DNA of 64,000 nucleotides from Leeuwenhoekiella marinoflava DSM 3653 (GTDB lineage: Bacteria > Bacteroidota > Bacteroidia > Flavobacteriales > Flavobacteriaceae): positions 29,606 through 93,605 of the forward strand of contig NZ_FQUN01000021.1 in NCBI RefSeq assembly GCF_900129005.1, in the 5' to 3' direction. The translations under genes were made by a program, and so were the position numbers. The notes beneath the pieces were generated by a model that saw only the letters and a list, made by a program, of their open reading frames with translations, did no database searches and had not been told where the DNA came from. Shown piece by piece: positions 9,559-17,979 of the stretch. Every line of letters begins with the position of its first letter. Positions within the stretch are counted from its first letter, which is position 1.

Positions 9559-9661
9559 AGAAATGATTATTAAGTAATTATAAATCTTGTTTAAAAGTGA
9601 CAAACAAGCAGAAATGTCCAAAACAAATTAATGCAGGACTACAGTTCTAATTACTTAAAAA

Positions 9662-10078
9662 TCAAATAAGGAAAGTCTGGTCTAAAACTTGAATATCCCT
9701 GACCAAGGGAGGAGGCGTATAATCTCTGTATGAATTTAAATCTTCTTGAGATTCGAAAAATAAGTGTATATAGGTATGGATAAAAGCAGCAACAAATAGT
9801 TGTTGGTCTTTATCTAATTTGTCGAACGATGTTTTTAAAGTATCTTGCCCTTCAACAATCACTTGTTCATCACTACAGCAATCTTTTTTAGAAATATCAC
9901 ACTCTGATGACTGCGATTGCTGTTGAACATCCATACCGCAAGTTTGAGCGTGACCAAATAATGAAGAGTCCACAAAAATATCTCCACAATAATGACTATC
10001 TACCGTAAATGATACGGTTGACAACAACACTAACAGTGCCATAGAGAATGTTGATATTTTAAAAAAGATTTTCTTCAT
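9662..10078 (-). CDS. HYC_CC_PP family small exported Cys-rich protein
   Basis: 138 residues from the ATG at 10078; an upstream in-frame ATG at 10105 would put a non-signal stretch in front of the clear signal peptide. Signal peptide to about residue 21, then the family landmarks: SHYC, a Cys-rich middle with KKDCC, and a C-terminal YRDYTPPPL ending LDQTFLI. Function is unknown; members are found beside copper and metal genes. It is the first gene of the minus-strand metal operon, 103 bp before cusA. The paralogue at 16734-17156 opens the second metal operon in the same relative place, which suggests a role in metal sensing or binding in the envelope. Confidence 0.8.
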   Translation of the reverse strand: MKKIFFKISTFSMALLVLLSTVSFTVDSHYCGDIFVDSSLFGHAQTCGMDVQQQSQSSECDISKKDCCSDEQVIVEGQDTLKTSFDKLDKDQQLFVAAFIHTYIHLFFESQEDLNSYRDYTPPPLVRDIQVLDQTFLI

Positions 10079-10248
10079 TAATTTTACAAAAATACAAAAT
10101 TTCAAGTAAATTTTCTTTATTTAACAAATAATTTTGATTTCATATGCAACATATTCTCCTAAATCTATATGAAAGATTATCTAATTTCTAGAAAAATGCC
10201 GAATACAAACCTGTTTTAAATTTATTATTAAGAATTGTTCTAAATAAG

Positions 10249-10279
10249 TTTGTTTTTTTAAATTTCATTTCTATTTTTG
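10249..10279 (+). promoter_or_regulatory. Bacteroidota-type promoter of the DUF4856/imelysin/TonB operon
   Basis: TTTG at 10249-10252 and TATTTTTG at 10272-10279 are separated by exactly 19 bp. This matches the Bacteroidota sigma-A promoter (-33 TTTG, -7 TAnnTTTG). The predicted start of transcription is about 10286, giving a leader of roughly 40 nt before the ATG at 10324. Confidence 0.75.
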
Positions 10280-10302
10280 TCGCTGAAATAATCACTTACT
10301 TA

Positions 10303-10317
10303 TATTAAGTCTAAATA
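10303..10317. promoter_or_regulatory. Near-palindromic candidate operator in the leader of the iron-uptake-like operon
   Basis: TATTAAGTCTAAATA is a 15-bp dyad with 6 of 7 arm positions paired, placed between the predicted transcription start and the ATG at 10324. The position suits a repressor site, possibly iron-responsive given the genes downstream. There is no experimental or database support here. Confidence 0.35.
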
Positions 10318-10323
10318 AATTTA

Positions 10324-11547
10324 ATGATGAAAAAAATGTTTTTTACCGCAATTATAGGAAGCCTTATTTTTGCTTCGTGTTCTTCTGATGATGAGCCGAT
10401 TACTGAAACCTCAAACATTGAGGTGCCTTCAAACTACACCTTCGAAAGAGATGGACAATCCACAGTGGATTTTAGTGGCCAGACCACCCGAATTTTAATG
10501 GCTGAAGAAATCCTTAATTCCTTTACAGATTTCGAAAACACGACTGTGATATCCTTGCAGGCAATGTATGCACATCAGGAAGGGGACCTAGATTTTTCAG
10601 ACGCTGCCTTAAATGCGTCAGATAAAAACGTACGCAGTAAAACGGCTGCGTCCCAAGATTATTTTAGCGCAAACACCACAGAAGCGGCAGCTATAAGAAA
10701 CCTATTCGATAGCTATATTTCCGGTCAGGTCAATGAGGTATTCCCTAACAAGGATGTCCTAGCAGTCGCTGGCAGTGCCGGTCAACTTGCCGATGGGACA
10801 AAAACCCGGTATGTTAACGCTAAAGGACTTGTGTACAACCAAATGTTTGCAAAAAGCCTTATTGGGGCGCTGATGGCAGATCAGATGCTTAACAACTATC
10901 TCAGCATAGCTGTTCTTGATGCTGATAATAAAGTTGCGGACAACGACAATGGGATTACAGAGGATGGAGAGACCTTTACCACGATGGAACATAATTGGGA
11001 CGAGGCCTATGGATACCTCTACGGAACATCCGTTGATGCAGCCAACCCGAATGTAACCATTGGGGGCGATGATAGTTTTTTGAATGATTATTTGGGCACA
11101 GTAAACGCAGACCCGGATTTTTCTACCATTGCTGCCGATATTTTTGATGCATTCAAATTGGGTCGTGCCGCGATAGTGGCAAAAGATTATACAGTACGGG
11201 ATACCCAGGCTGCCATTATACGTCAAAAAATATCCGAGGTAATTGCCATACGTGCGGTATACTATTTACAACAAGGAAAAAATTTGCTTGCAAACGGTGA
11301 TTTTGGCGCCGCATTCCAAAACCTTTCTGAGGGTTATGGGTTTGTTTTTAGCTTGCGTTTTACTAGAAACCAGAGTACAGATACTTCCTTCTTTAGCACA
11401 AGCGAAGTTGATGGTTTTACATCTGCTCTCTTGGCGGATGGACTCAATGGTTTTTGGGACCTTGAACCTTCAACACTGGACAGTATTACTGAAGCTATTG
11501 CCGCTAAATTTGACTTCACGGTCGAGCAAGCTGCCAGCGCAAATTAA
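10324..11547 (+). CDS. DUF4856 lipoprotein
   Basis: 407 residues. Lipoprotein signal with lipobox IFASC (C19) followed by an Asp/Ser linker, then a helical DUF4856 domain to the end (starting at about residue 37 with PSNYTFERDGQSTVDFSGQT). The first codons are ATGATG, so the start could be one codon later. DUF4856 proteins in Bacteroidota sit next to imelysin-like lipoproteins, and both are iron-associated surface or periplasmic proteins. It is the first gene of a four-gene operon with its own promoter. Codon use here is visibly more GC-rich than in the flanking metal genes. Confidence 0.85.
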   Translation: MMKKMFFTAIIGSLIFASCSSDDEPITETSNIEVPSNYTFERDGQSTVDFSGQTTRILMAEEILNSFTDFENTTVISLQAMYAHQEGDLDFSDAALNASDKNVRSKTAASQDYFSANTTEAAAIRNLFDSYISGQVNEVFPNKDVLAVAGSAGQLADGTKTRYVNAKGLVYNQMFAKSLIGALMADQMLNNYLSIAVLDADNKVADNDNGITEDGETFTTMEHNWDEAYGYLYGTSVDAANPNVTIGGDDSFLNDYLGTVNADPDFSTIAADIFDAFKLGRAAIVAKDYTVRDTQAAIIRQKISEVIAIRAVYYLQQGKNLLANGDFGAAFQNLSEGYGFVFSLRFTRNQSTDTSFFSTSEVDGFTSALLADGLNGFWDLEPSTLDSITEAIAAKFDFTVEQAASAN

Positions 11548-11567
11548 ATAAAAATTGAATTAGCCAC

Positions 11568-11604
11568 ATCAACCGATTTACCGCCGATGGAAAAATCGGT
11601 TGAT
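11568..11604. repeat. 12-bp perfect inverted repeat between DUF4856 and imelysin genes
   Basis: Arms 11568-11579 and 11593-11604 (ATCAACCGATTT and its complement) with a 13-nt loop. It follows the DUF4856 stop by 20 bp and ends 15 bp before the imelysin ATG. No T-tract follows, so it is not a simple terminator; an RNA stem that lowers expression of downstream genes or protects the upstream mRNA is possible. Confidence 0.7.
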
Positions 11605-11619
11605 TTAAAAAAAATAGTT

Positions 11620-12744
11620 ATGAAACACTGGAAACTTTGGAGTTTTATTAGTATCGGACTGCTGATTGTAGCGTGTTCAAAAGATAATGGGAACGAAAAC
11701 TTGCCACCGGCTAACAATAATTTTGATCGTGGCGCAATGCTTTTAAATTGGGCAGATAATATCATTGTCCCTGCATATACTTCTTTTAAAACAGAGGCCG
11801 AAAACCTGAACAATGCCGCAACGGTCTATTCAAATGAGCCTACAGAGGCAAGCCTACAGAGTTTGCGCGCCTCGTGGACAGCGGCCTACATTTCCTTTCA
11901 AAAGGTCTCTATGTTCGAAATAGGCAAGGCCGAAGAGTTACGGTACAGAAACCGACTGAATATTTATCCATCAAACACCCAAAAAATTGAAGATTTTGTA
12001 GCCACCGGTTCTTACGATCTGGCCTTGCCATCTACAATGGATGTACAGGGTTTCCCTGCTATAGATTATCTGATCAACGGTCTTGGAGCAACAGATACCG
12101 AAATTGTAAGTTTCTATACTACCAACGGCAATGCCCTGGGATATAAAAATTATCTCGGCACCCTTACGGAAACTATCCTGCAATTGACCACAACAGTACT
12201 CGATGATTGGAATGCCAACTTTAGGGATGTTTTTGTTGCAAATACTAGTTCTTCGGCTACTGGATCTGTTGACAAACTAACGAACGACTATATATTCTAT
12301 TTTGAAAAATCGTTGCGGGCGGGTAAAGTAGGGATACCCGCAGGTGTTTTCTCCCAACAACCATTACCCGAAAATGTAGAGGCGCGCTATAAAAAAGATT
12401 TTTCCAAACAATTGATGCTAACAGCAGTTAAGGCAAGCCAGGATTTTTTCAACGGAAAATACTTTAACAACAATACTACCGGGGAAAGCTTCAAGACCTA
12501 TCTTGATTTTTTGAACAGTATTAAAAATGGGGAGGATCTAGGTGGCCTTATCAATGCGCAGTTCAATGCTGCAGAAACCCAGGCAAATGAACTGAACAAT
12601 AATTTTGCTCTACAGATTGAAACTGACAATACCAAAATGCTAAGTACTTATGATGAGCTACAACGCAACGTTATCCTCTTAAAAGTGGATATGTTGCAGG
12701 CACTGAGCATAAATGTGGATTATGTAGATGCCGATGGCGATTAG
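11620..12744 (+). CDS. Imelysin-like lipoprotein (peptidase M75 fold)
   Basis: 374 residues from the ATG at 11620. An ATG at 11587 in the same frame lies inside the inverted repeat and would put 11 residues before the lipoprotein signal, so I reject it. Lipobox IVACS (C19). The body is the two-bundle helical imelysin fold with LRASWTAAYISFQ. The family's GxHxxE site is GFPAID here (144-149), lacking both the His and the Glu, so protease or metal chemistry at that site is unlikely. Imelysins are iron-regulated and probably bind iron or a partner. Forms an operon with the HTTM and TonB genes (3 bp gap to the next). Confidence 0.88.
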   Translation: MKHWKLWSFISIGLLIVACSKDNGNENLPPANNNFDRGAMLLNWADNIIVPAYTSFKTEAENLNNAATVYSNEPTEASLQSLRASWTAAYISFQKVSMFEIGKAEELRYRNRLNIYPSNTQKIEDFVATGSYDLALPSTMDVQGFPAIDYLINGLGATDTEIVSFYTTNGNALGYKNYLGTLTETILQLTTTVLDDWNANFRDVFVANTSSSATGSVDKLTNDYIFYFEKSLRAGKVGIPAGVFSQQPLPENVEARYKKDFSKQLMLTAVKASQDFFNGKYFNNNTTGESFKTYLDFLNSIKNGEDLGGLINAQFNAAETQANELNNNFALQIETDNTKMLSTYDELQRNVILLKVDMLQALSINVDYVDADGD

Positions 12745-12747
12745 TCA

Positions 12748-14112
12748 ATGGCCTCACGTTTAAATGCATACCGAAATATAACTACAGAGGCTGCCCCGTT
12801 GGCGGTCTTTCGTATTTTTTTTGGACTGATGATGTTTTTTGGCATCGTCCGTTTTTGGAGCTATGGCTGGATCGATAAACTTTATATTCAACCCAAATTC
12901 TTTTTTTCATATTATGGGTTTGAATGGGTACGGCCTTTGGGTGTTTACACCTATTTATTGTTCTTTATCTGCGGTATCTCCGCAATCTGCATTGCGTTGG
13001 GGTATCGATACAGAATGGCGATCATCCTTTTCTTTTTAAGCTTTACCTACATCGAGTTGATGGATAAGACGACCTATCTTAACCATTACTATTTTATTAG
13101 TTGTCTTAGTTTTTTAATGATCTTCCTTCCCGCAAATGCCTATTATTCAATGGATGCACAAAGGAATAAGGATAAGGCCTATAAACAGATTCCCAAATGG
13201 ACCGTTGATGCCATAAAATTATTGATTGCACTAGTCTATTTCTACGCCGGTCTGGCAAAACTGAACAGCGACTGGCTCGTTGGGGCAATGCCGCTTAAGA
13301 TATGGTTGCCGGCCCAATATGACCTGCCATTGTTGGGAAATTTAATGCAGCAACAATGGCTTCACTATGCCTTTAGCTGGGGCGGTGCCGCCTATGATCT
13401 GGCGATACCGTTTTTGTTGTTTTATAGACCCACCCGTTGGGCAGCTTTCGGTCTGGTGGTAATTTTTCATTTGATGACCCGCATCCTCTTTCCCATAGGT
13501 ATGTTCCCTTATGTGATGATAGTGAGCGCACTCGTTTTTTTCGATGCGGGAGTCCACCATAAAATATTGAAAACGCTTTCGACTATTTTTAGGATTAAAA
13601 AGGAAAAGGCAGATGCAGGGATACGCAATAAAACCTATCGCAATAAAACCATGGCCCCAATGCTTATCGTGGGTTTGTTTATTGCCTTTCAGTTACTTTT
13701 TCCTTGGCGTTATCTGCTCTACAAAAACGAGCTTTTTTGGACCGAGGAGGGATACCGTTTTTCTTGGCGGGTAATGCTAATGGAAAAAGCTGGATATGCA
13801 CAATTTAAGATTGTGGATAAAAAAAAGGGAACAGCTTTCCTTGTTGACAATACCGATTTTCTGTCAACATTTCAGGAAAAACAGATGAGCACCCAACCCG
13901 ACTTTATCCTTCAGTACGCCCAGTTCCTCGGAAAACATTTTACAGCACAAGGCCATAAAAATGTAGCGGTCTATGTAGAGAGCTATGTAGCACTGAATGG
14001 CAGGCTTAGCCAACCTTATATTGACCCAAAAGTAAATTTACTGGAGCAAGAAGAGTCGTTTGGGCCTAAGGACTGGATATTGGAATTTAAGGATGAAATC
14101 AAAGGTTTTTAA
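12748..14112 (+). CDS. HTTM-domain membrane protein (vitamin K-dependent gamma-carboxylase-like)
   Basis: 454 residues. The N-terminal two thirds (about 15-300) hold several membrane helices with the HTTM start pattern (PLAVFRIFFGLMMFFGIVRFW) and the conserved LAKLNSDWLVGAMP segment. The C-terminal part (about 320-454) is soluble, with WTEEGYRFSWRVMLMEKAGY. Bacterial HTTM proteins are only distantly related to gamma-glutamyl carboxylase, and their reaction is unknown. Its place between an imelysin-like lipoprotein and a TonB receptor recurs in Bacteroidota and suggests a role in the same uptake system. It starts 3 bp after the previous stop. Confidence 0.85.
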   Translation: MASRLNAYRNITTEAAPLAVFRIFFGLMMFFGIVRFWSYGWIDKLYIQPKFFFSYYGFEWVRPLGVYTYLLFFICGISAICIALGYRYRMAIILFFLSFTYIELMDKTTYLNHYYFISCLSFLMIFLPANAYYSMDAQRNKDKAYKQIPKWTVDAIKLLIALVYFYAGLAKLNSDWLVGAMPLKIWLPAQYDLPLLGNLMQQQWLHYAFSWGGAAYDLAIPFLLFYRPTRWAAFGLVVIFHLMTRILFPIGMFPYVMIVSALVFFDAGVHHKILKTLSTIFRIKKEKADAGIRNKTYRNKTMAPMLIVGLFIAFQLLFPWRYLLYKNELFWTEEGYRFSWRVMLMEKAGYAQFKIVDKKKGTAFLVDNTDFLSTFQEKQMSTQPDFILQYAQFLGKHFTAQGHKNVAVYVESYVALNGRLSQPYIDPKVNLLEQEESFGPKDWILEFKDEIKGF

Positions 14113-14120
14113 ACAAAAAA

Positions 14121-16568
14121 ATGTATTTAAAAAAAGAACATATAATCGCAACCCTATTTTTTGCCTTCACAAGTTCTGCAATGTTTGCACAATATGTGGT
14201 TCAGGGAAAAGTAGTTTCTGCAGCTTCCAACGAACCTGTCCCAAATGCCGAAGTGTTTCTCACTACTCTAAGAAAATCAACCATCACGAATGATTTTGGG
14301 GATTTCAAATTTCAGGACATTCCAAAAGGGACCTATAATTTTACCGTATTTGCCTACGAGTATGCTATACTGGATCACGAGGTTAGCATTTCCGATGATA
14401 CGTCACTGAACTTAGAACTTGAATCTTTGGGCATAGAACTTTCTGAAGTAGTGGTCACCCAAAGAAAAGAACGCCTTTTCGCCCTAAAACGATTAAGGGA
14501 CGTTGAGGGAACTGCCATTTATGCGGGCAAGAAGAGCGAAGTGGTATTGGTAAGCAACCTTACCGCTAACCTTGCCGGCGGTAATGCCAGGCAGATATAC
14601 TCCCAAGTGGTCGGGCTCAATATCTACGAAAACAACGATGCGGGACTGCAATTGAATATTGGTGGGCGTGGCCTCAATCCCAACCGCAGTGCAAACTTCA
14701 ATACAAGACAAAATGGTTATGACATCTCTGCAGATGTACTGGGATATCCCGAAAGTTACTATACACCGCCGGCTGAATCCATTTCAGAGATCGAAGTGGT
14801 ACGCGGTGCGGCATCTTTGCAGTATGGGACACAATTTGGAGGCCTTATCAATTTTAAACTGAAACAACCCGATCCCAACAAGAAAATAGAGTGGATATCC
14901 CGGCAATCCTTGGGTTCTTACAACTTGTTCACCAGTTTTAACAGTTTAGGCGGGACCTTGGGCAAGGTAGGTTATTATACTTTTTTCAACTATAAAAAAG
15001 GAAATAGTTTTCGTCCCAACTCCCAGTTTGAATCCTTCAATGGCTACGTACATTTGGATTATTCGCCTACAGAAAGGACCAAAATTTCCTTTGAGGTAAG
15101 CTATTTAAACTATTTGGCACAGCAACCGGGCGGTCTTACCGATGAACAGTTTGAGGAAGACCCCACGTTTAGCAACCGAACCCGAAACTGGTTTAATGTG
15201 GATTGGAAATTATATGCTATGCGATTGGAACACGCTTTGAGCAATAAAACCGATTTTAGCCTCAACCTCTTTGCCTTGGACGCCTATAGGAAATCGGTTG
15301 GTTTTCGCGAAAACAGGGTTTCACAGGAGGATGATGTGGAGGCTCCAAGGGAATTGATAGTAGGTAATTTTAACAATTGGGGGGCAGAGGCCCGTTTGTT
15401 GACGCGGTATAATTTCTTCGGAAAAGAGAATACGGTGCTTTTTGGTGGAAAGTACTATCAATCCAATAATACAGAGCGGCAGGGGCCCGGCAGCAACGGC
15501 AGCAACGCCAATTTTAATTTTGAAGAACAGACCTACCCCAACTACCCAAGGCAAAGCGATTTTAGGTTTCCGAACTTGAACCTTGCCCTGTTTTCCGAAA
15601 ATGTCTTTAAGTTCTCCGAAAAAATTTCGGTAACTCCTGGGCTACGGTTTGAATATATAAAGACTAGAAGTAGGGGCGAATTTAAACGGATCAACTTTGA
15701 TATTGCAGGTAACCCCATCTTAAACGAAGATGTGGCGGATAACCGTGATCTTGAACGTTCTTTTATTTTATTGGGTGTTGGGCTAAGTTATAAACCCCAT
15801 AAAACGGTTGAACTATATGGGAATATAAGCCAGAATTACCGCTCGGTTACTTTTAATGATATTAGAATTACCAATCCGTCATTGACCGTAGATCCCAACA
15901 TCAAAGATGAGCAAGGATATACTTTTGATATAGGGGCTCGCGGGCGAATAAAGAAATACCTTTCCTATGATGTGGGAGCATTTTTTTTAAATTACAAAGA
16001 TCGTTTGGGTGTGATATTACGGGAAGTAAGTGATATCCAACAGGAGCGGTTTAGAGGGAACATAGGGGATGCCATTACCTATGGCATTGAAAGTTTTGTG
16101 GACTGGAATATATGGGAAACCCTGTCCACAGAAAAAAACGATATCAAACTCGGTACTTTTGTCAACCTGGCCCTTACAGATTCAAAATACACCTCTTCCC
16201 AAGAAAACAATGTGAAGGGCAAAAAAGTGGAGTTCATTCCCGGTATTAACCTAAAAACAGGATTAAATTTTGGGTATAAAGACTTTTTGGGTAGTTTGCA
16301 ATATACTTATTTGGGCCAACAGTTTACCGATGCCACCAATTCGCCCAGGGATTTTCAAAGCCAGAGTGGTATTGTAGGTGAAATACCTGCCTATAATATT
16401 ATGGATCTTTCTTTTTCCTATACCTATAATCGGTTTAAACTGGAAGCGGGGGTCAACAATGTTTTGAACGAAAGTTATTTTACACGCCGTGCGACGGGCT
16501 ATCCGGGCCCAGGGATCATACCAAGTTTACCACGAACCATATATGTGCTCTTACAACTTAAATTTTGA
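14121..16568 (+). CDS. TonB-dependent outer-membrane receptor (FecA-like, with CarboxypepD-like N-domain)
   Basis: 815 residues. Signal peptide to about residue 24; a carboxypeptidase-regulatory-like beta domain (about 26-110); a plug domain (about 120-255) with IYSQVVGLNIYEN and IGGRGLNPNRS; then a 22-strand-type barrel ending in F (LLQLKF). The domain plan is that of siderophore or ferric-citrate receptors. It is the last gene of the DUF4856/imelysin/HTTM operon, 8 bp after HTTM. The substrate cannot be named from sequence; an iron chelate is likely by context. Confidence 0.92.
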   Translation: MYLKKEHIIATLFFAFTSSAMFAQYVVQGKVVSAASNEPVPNAEVFLTTLRKSTITNDFGDFKFQDIPKGTYNFTVFAYEYAILDHEVSISDDTSLNLELESLGIELSEVVVTQRKERLFALKRLRDVEGTAIYAGKKSEVVLVSNLTANLAGGNARQIYSQVVGLNIYENNDAGLQLNIGGRGLNPNRSANFNTRQNGYDISADVLGYPESYYTPPAESISEIEVVRGAASLQYGTQFGGLINFKLKQPDPNKKIEWISRQSLGSYNLFTSFNSLGGTLGKVGYYTFFNYKKGNSFRPNSQFESFNGYVHLDYSPTERTKISFEVSYLNYLAQQPGGLTDEQFEEDPTFSNRTRNWFNVDWKLYAMRLEHALSNKTDFSLNLFALDAYRKSVGFRENRVSQEDDVEAPRELIVGNFNNWGAEARLLTRYNFFGKENTVLFGGKYYQSNNTERQGPGSNGSNANFNFEEQTYPNYPRQSDFRFPNLNLALFSENVFKFSEKISVTPGLRFEYIKTRSRGEFKRINFDIAGNPILNEDVADNRDLERSFILLGVGLSYKPHKTVELYGNISQNYRSVTFNDIRITNPSLTVDPNIKDEQGYTFDIGARGRIKKYLSYDVGAFFLNYKDRLGVILREVSDIQQERFRGNIGDAITYGIESFVDWNIWETLSTEKNDIKLGTFVNLALTDSKYTSSQENNVKGKKVEFIPGINLKTGLNFGYKDFLGSLQYTYLGQQFTDATNSPRDFQSQSGIVGEIPAYNIMDLSFSYTYNRFKLEAGVNNVLNESYFTRRATGYPGPGIIPSLPRTIYVLLQLKF

Positions 16569-16663
16569 GTTAATCTGCATTAATGACAAAAATCATATTT
16601 CTGTTGAACCTTTAAAATTATCTTCGCATTAATTAATTTTGCTGTTAATTCATAAAAATTTGA

Positions 16664-16677
16664 TAACAAGCTTGTTA
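16664..16677. promoter_or_regulatory. 14-bp perfect palindrome upstream of the second HYC_CC_PP gene
   Basis: TAACAAGCTTGTTA, with no spacer, lies 57 bp before the GTG at 16734 and 23 bp after a TAATTTTG (16634-16641) that could be a -7 element, although no good -33 TTTG is present. It is a candidate operator. Confidence 0.4.
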
Positions 16678-16733
16678 AACAGCAGCATTTAATTTACGAA
16701 AACATTTAATGTTAGACAAAATTTATTAATACT

Positions 16734-17156
16734 GTGAAATCTTTTTTTACCAAAATACTATCTTTTTTTTTAGCAGTTTTTATACTGTTTTCTACTTCTT
16801 CTTTCACGGTGGATATGCACTTTTGCTGTAATAAATTGGTGGATATGGCTTTTTTTAGTAAGGCAGAATCCTGTATGGAGATTGTACAAAAAAAAGATAA
16901 TAATTCCAAGCAATGTACTTCCATACAAGAGAAGGATTGTTGCGATAATCAGACCATTGTAAAAGAAGGAGATGACACCTTTAAGAAGTCCAATACAATT
17001 TTAGAGATTGAGACTTTAGTTTTCTTAAATACTTTTTTTAATACTTATATTAATCTGTTCGAGGGGCTAGAAGAAAAAGTCATTTCTTTTAAAACCTATA
17101 GGCCGCCTTTATTATCTACAGATATTATAATTCTCAACGAGACCTTCTTAATTTGA
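16734..17156 (+). CDS. HYC_CC_PP family small exported Cys-rich protein (paralogue, GTG start)
   Basis: 140 residues starting with GTG, followed directly by a clear signal peptide (KSFFTKILSFFLAVFILFSTSSF). Landmarks match the paralogue at 9662-10078: MHFC in place of SHYC, a KDCC motif in the middle, YRPPLL near the end and the terminal LNETFLI. Length and order of landmarks are conserved although identity is moderate. It opens the plus-strand metal operon. Function unknown; envelope metal binding is inference from Cys content and recurrence next to copper genes. Confidence 0.8.
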   Translation: MKSFFTKILSFFLAVFILFSTSSFTVDMHFCCNKLVDMAFFSKAESCMEIVQKKDNNSKQCTSIQEKDCCDNQTIVKEGDDTFKKSNTILEIETLVFLNTFFNTYINLFEGLEEKVISFKTYRPPLLSTDIIILNETFLI

Positions 17157-17290
17157 TTTTCTACATCGCAGATTGACTTTAATCTGCATTACCTCTATAG
17201 CCAAAGTTTCACTTCTGGCTAACATTTGTTGTACTCTATTCCCAACAATACTATACACCATTAACCCTGTTAGGTCTTAACCTTTCAAAC

Positions 17291-17310
17291 CATTGAGTTA
17301 AAACTCAATG
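17291..17310. promoter_or_regulatory. 20-bp perfect palindrome upstream of the second HMA-AraC regulator
   Basis: Arms CATTGAGTTA and TAACTCAATG-type complement meet without a gap at 17300/17301, giving a perfect 20-bp dyad 17 bp before the ATG of the regulator gene at 17328. Placement is that of an autoregulatory operator. A terminator is unlikely because no T-run follows. Confidence 0.55.
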
Positions 17311-17327
17311 ACAATACATTATATACT

Positions 17328-17909
17328 ATGAGCAAACCAAAAGAATTTTGGATTAAGAATATGGTCTGTAATCGCTGCTTAAAAGTAATTATGCAGGAGT
17401 TACAAGAACTTGAAGTAACCGTACTTTCATTGGAATTGGGAAGATTGTTAGTAGAAGCACCAAATAAAACAGACAGTGAAATCATCAATGCAGTAACAAC
17501 CGTGCTTCACGCCAATGATTTTGAAATAGTGCAGAACGAAGAAGAAATGCTCGTAGAAAGAATCAAGATTATTCTAATTGAACAATTACAAGAGCTACCA
17601 TTACATATCAAAGTAAAAACATCTGAACTATTGGCATCAAGCCTTCATAGGGAATACAAGACATTGAGTAAATTATTTTCAGCAAATCAACAGACAACCA
17701 TTGAAAAGTACTTTATCAAATTAAAGATAGAGAAAGTTAAAGAGCTCATTCAACTCAAACAACATTCCTTTTCAGATATAGGGTACTTATTGGACTACAG
17801 CAGCGTCAACCATCTGTCTAGACAGTTCAAAGAAGTAATTGGAGTGAGTATGACCGATTATAAAAATACTGAAAACTGGAAAAGAAATTTTTACGATGAA
17901 ATTATGTAG
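17328..17909 (+). CDS. HMA-like/AraC fusion regulator (paralogue)
   Basis: 193 residues with the same plan as the gene at 4021-4587: N-terminal KNMVCNRC (C14, C17) in an HMA-sized domain, a helical linker, and a C-terminal AraC helix-turn-helix (DIGYLLDYSSVNHLSRQFKEVIGVSMTDYK). The shared segment TIEKYFIKLKIEKVKELIQL is nearly identical in both. It lies at the head of the second metal operon behind a 20-bp palindrome. It probably senses a thiophilic metal through CNRC and regulates the genes that follow; this is inference. Confidence 0.82.
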   Translation: MSKPKEFWIKNMVCNRCLKVIMQELQELEVTVLSLELGRLLVEAPNKTDSEIINAVTTVLHANDFEIVQNEEEMLVERIKIILIEQLQELPLHIKVKTSELLASSLHREYKTLSKLFSANQQTTIEKYFIKLKIEKVKELIQLKQHSFSDIGYLLDYSSVNHLSRQFKEVIGVSMTDYKNTENWKRNFYDEIM

Positions 17910-17979
17910 ATAACAACGAAAGTTATGCAGATAAACGCTTAAGGCAATCATTAATTTTATCAAAATAAATCAAACTAAA

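Noticed and set aside
9559..9621. N-terminal extension of CusA to the ATG at 9621
   Set aside because: The family opening MLNKSIKFLIENK starts at 9558 and the 21 added residues look like an intergenic read-through.
10087..10094. Minus-strand -7 element (CAAAAATA) for the first metal operon
   Set aside because: No TTTG complement 19 bp away, and it would put the start of transcription at the start codon.
11243..11551. Plus-strand frame overlapping the end of the DUF4856 gene
   Set aside because: Out-of-frame shadow of a well-supported lipoprotein gene.
15304..15317. GTTTTCGCGAAAAC palindrome in the TonB gene as another copy of the 16-mer
   Set aside because: Differs in the outer bases, lies in ordinary coding sequence and is not repeated; treated as chance.
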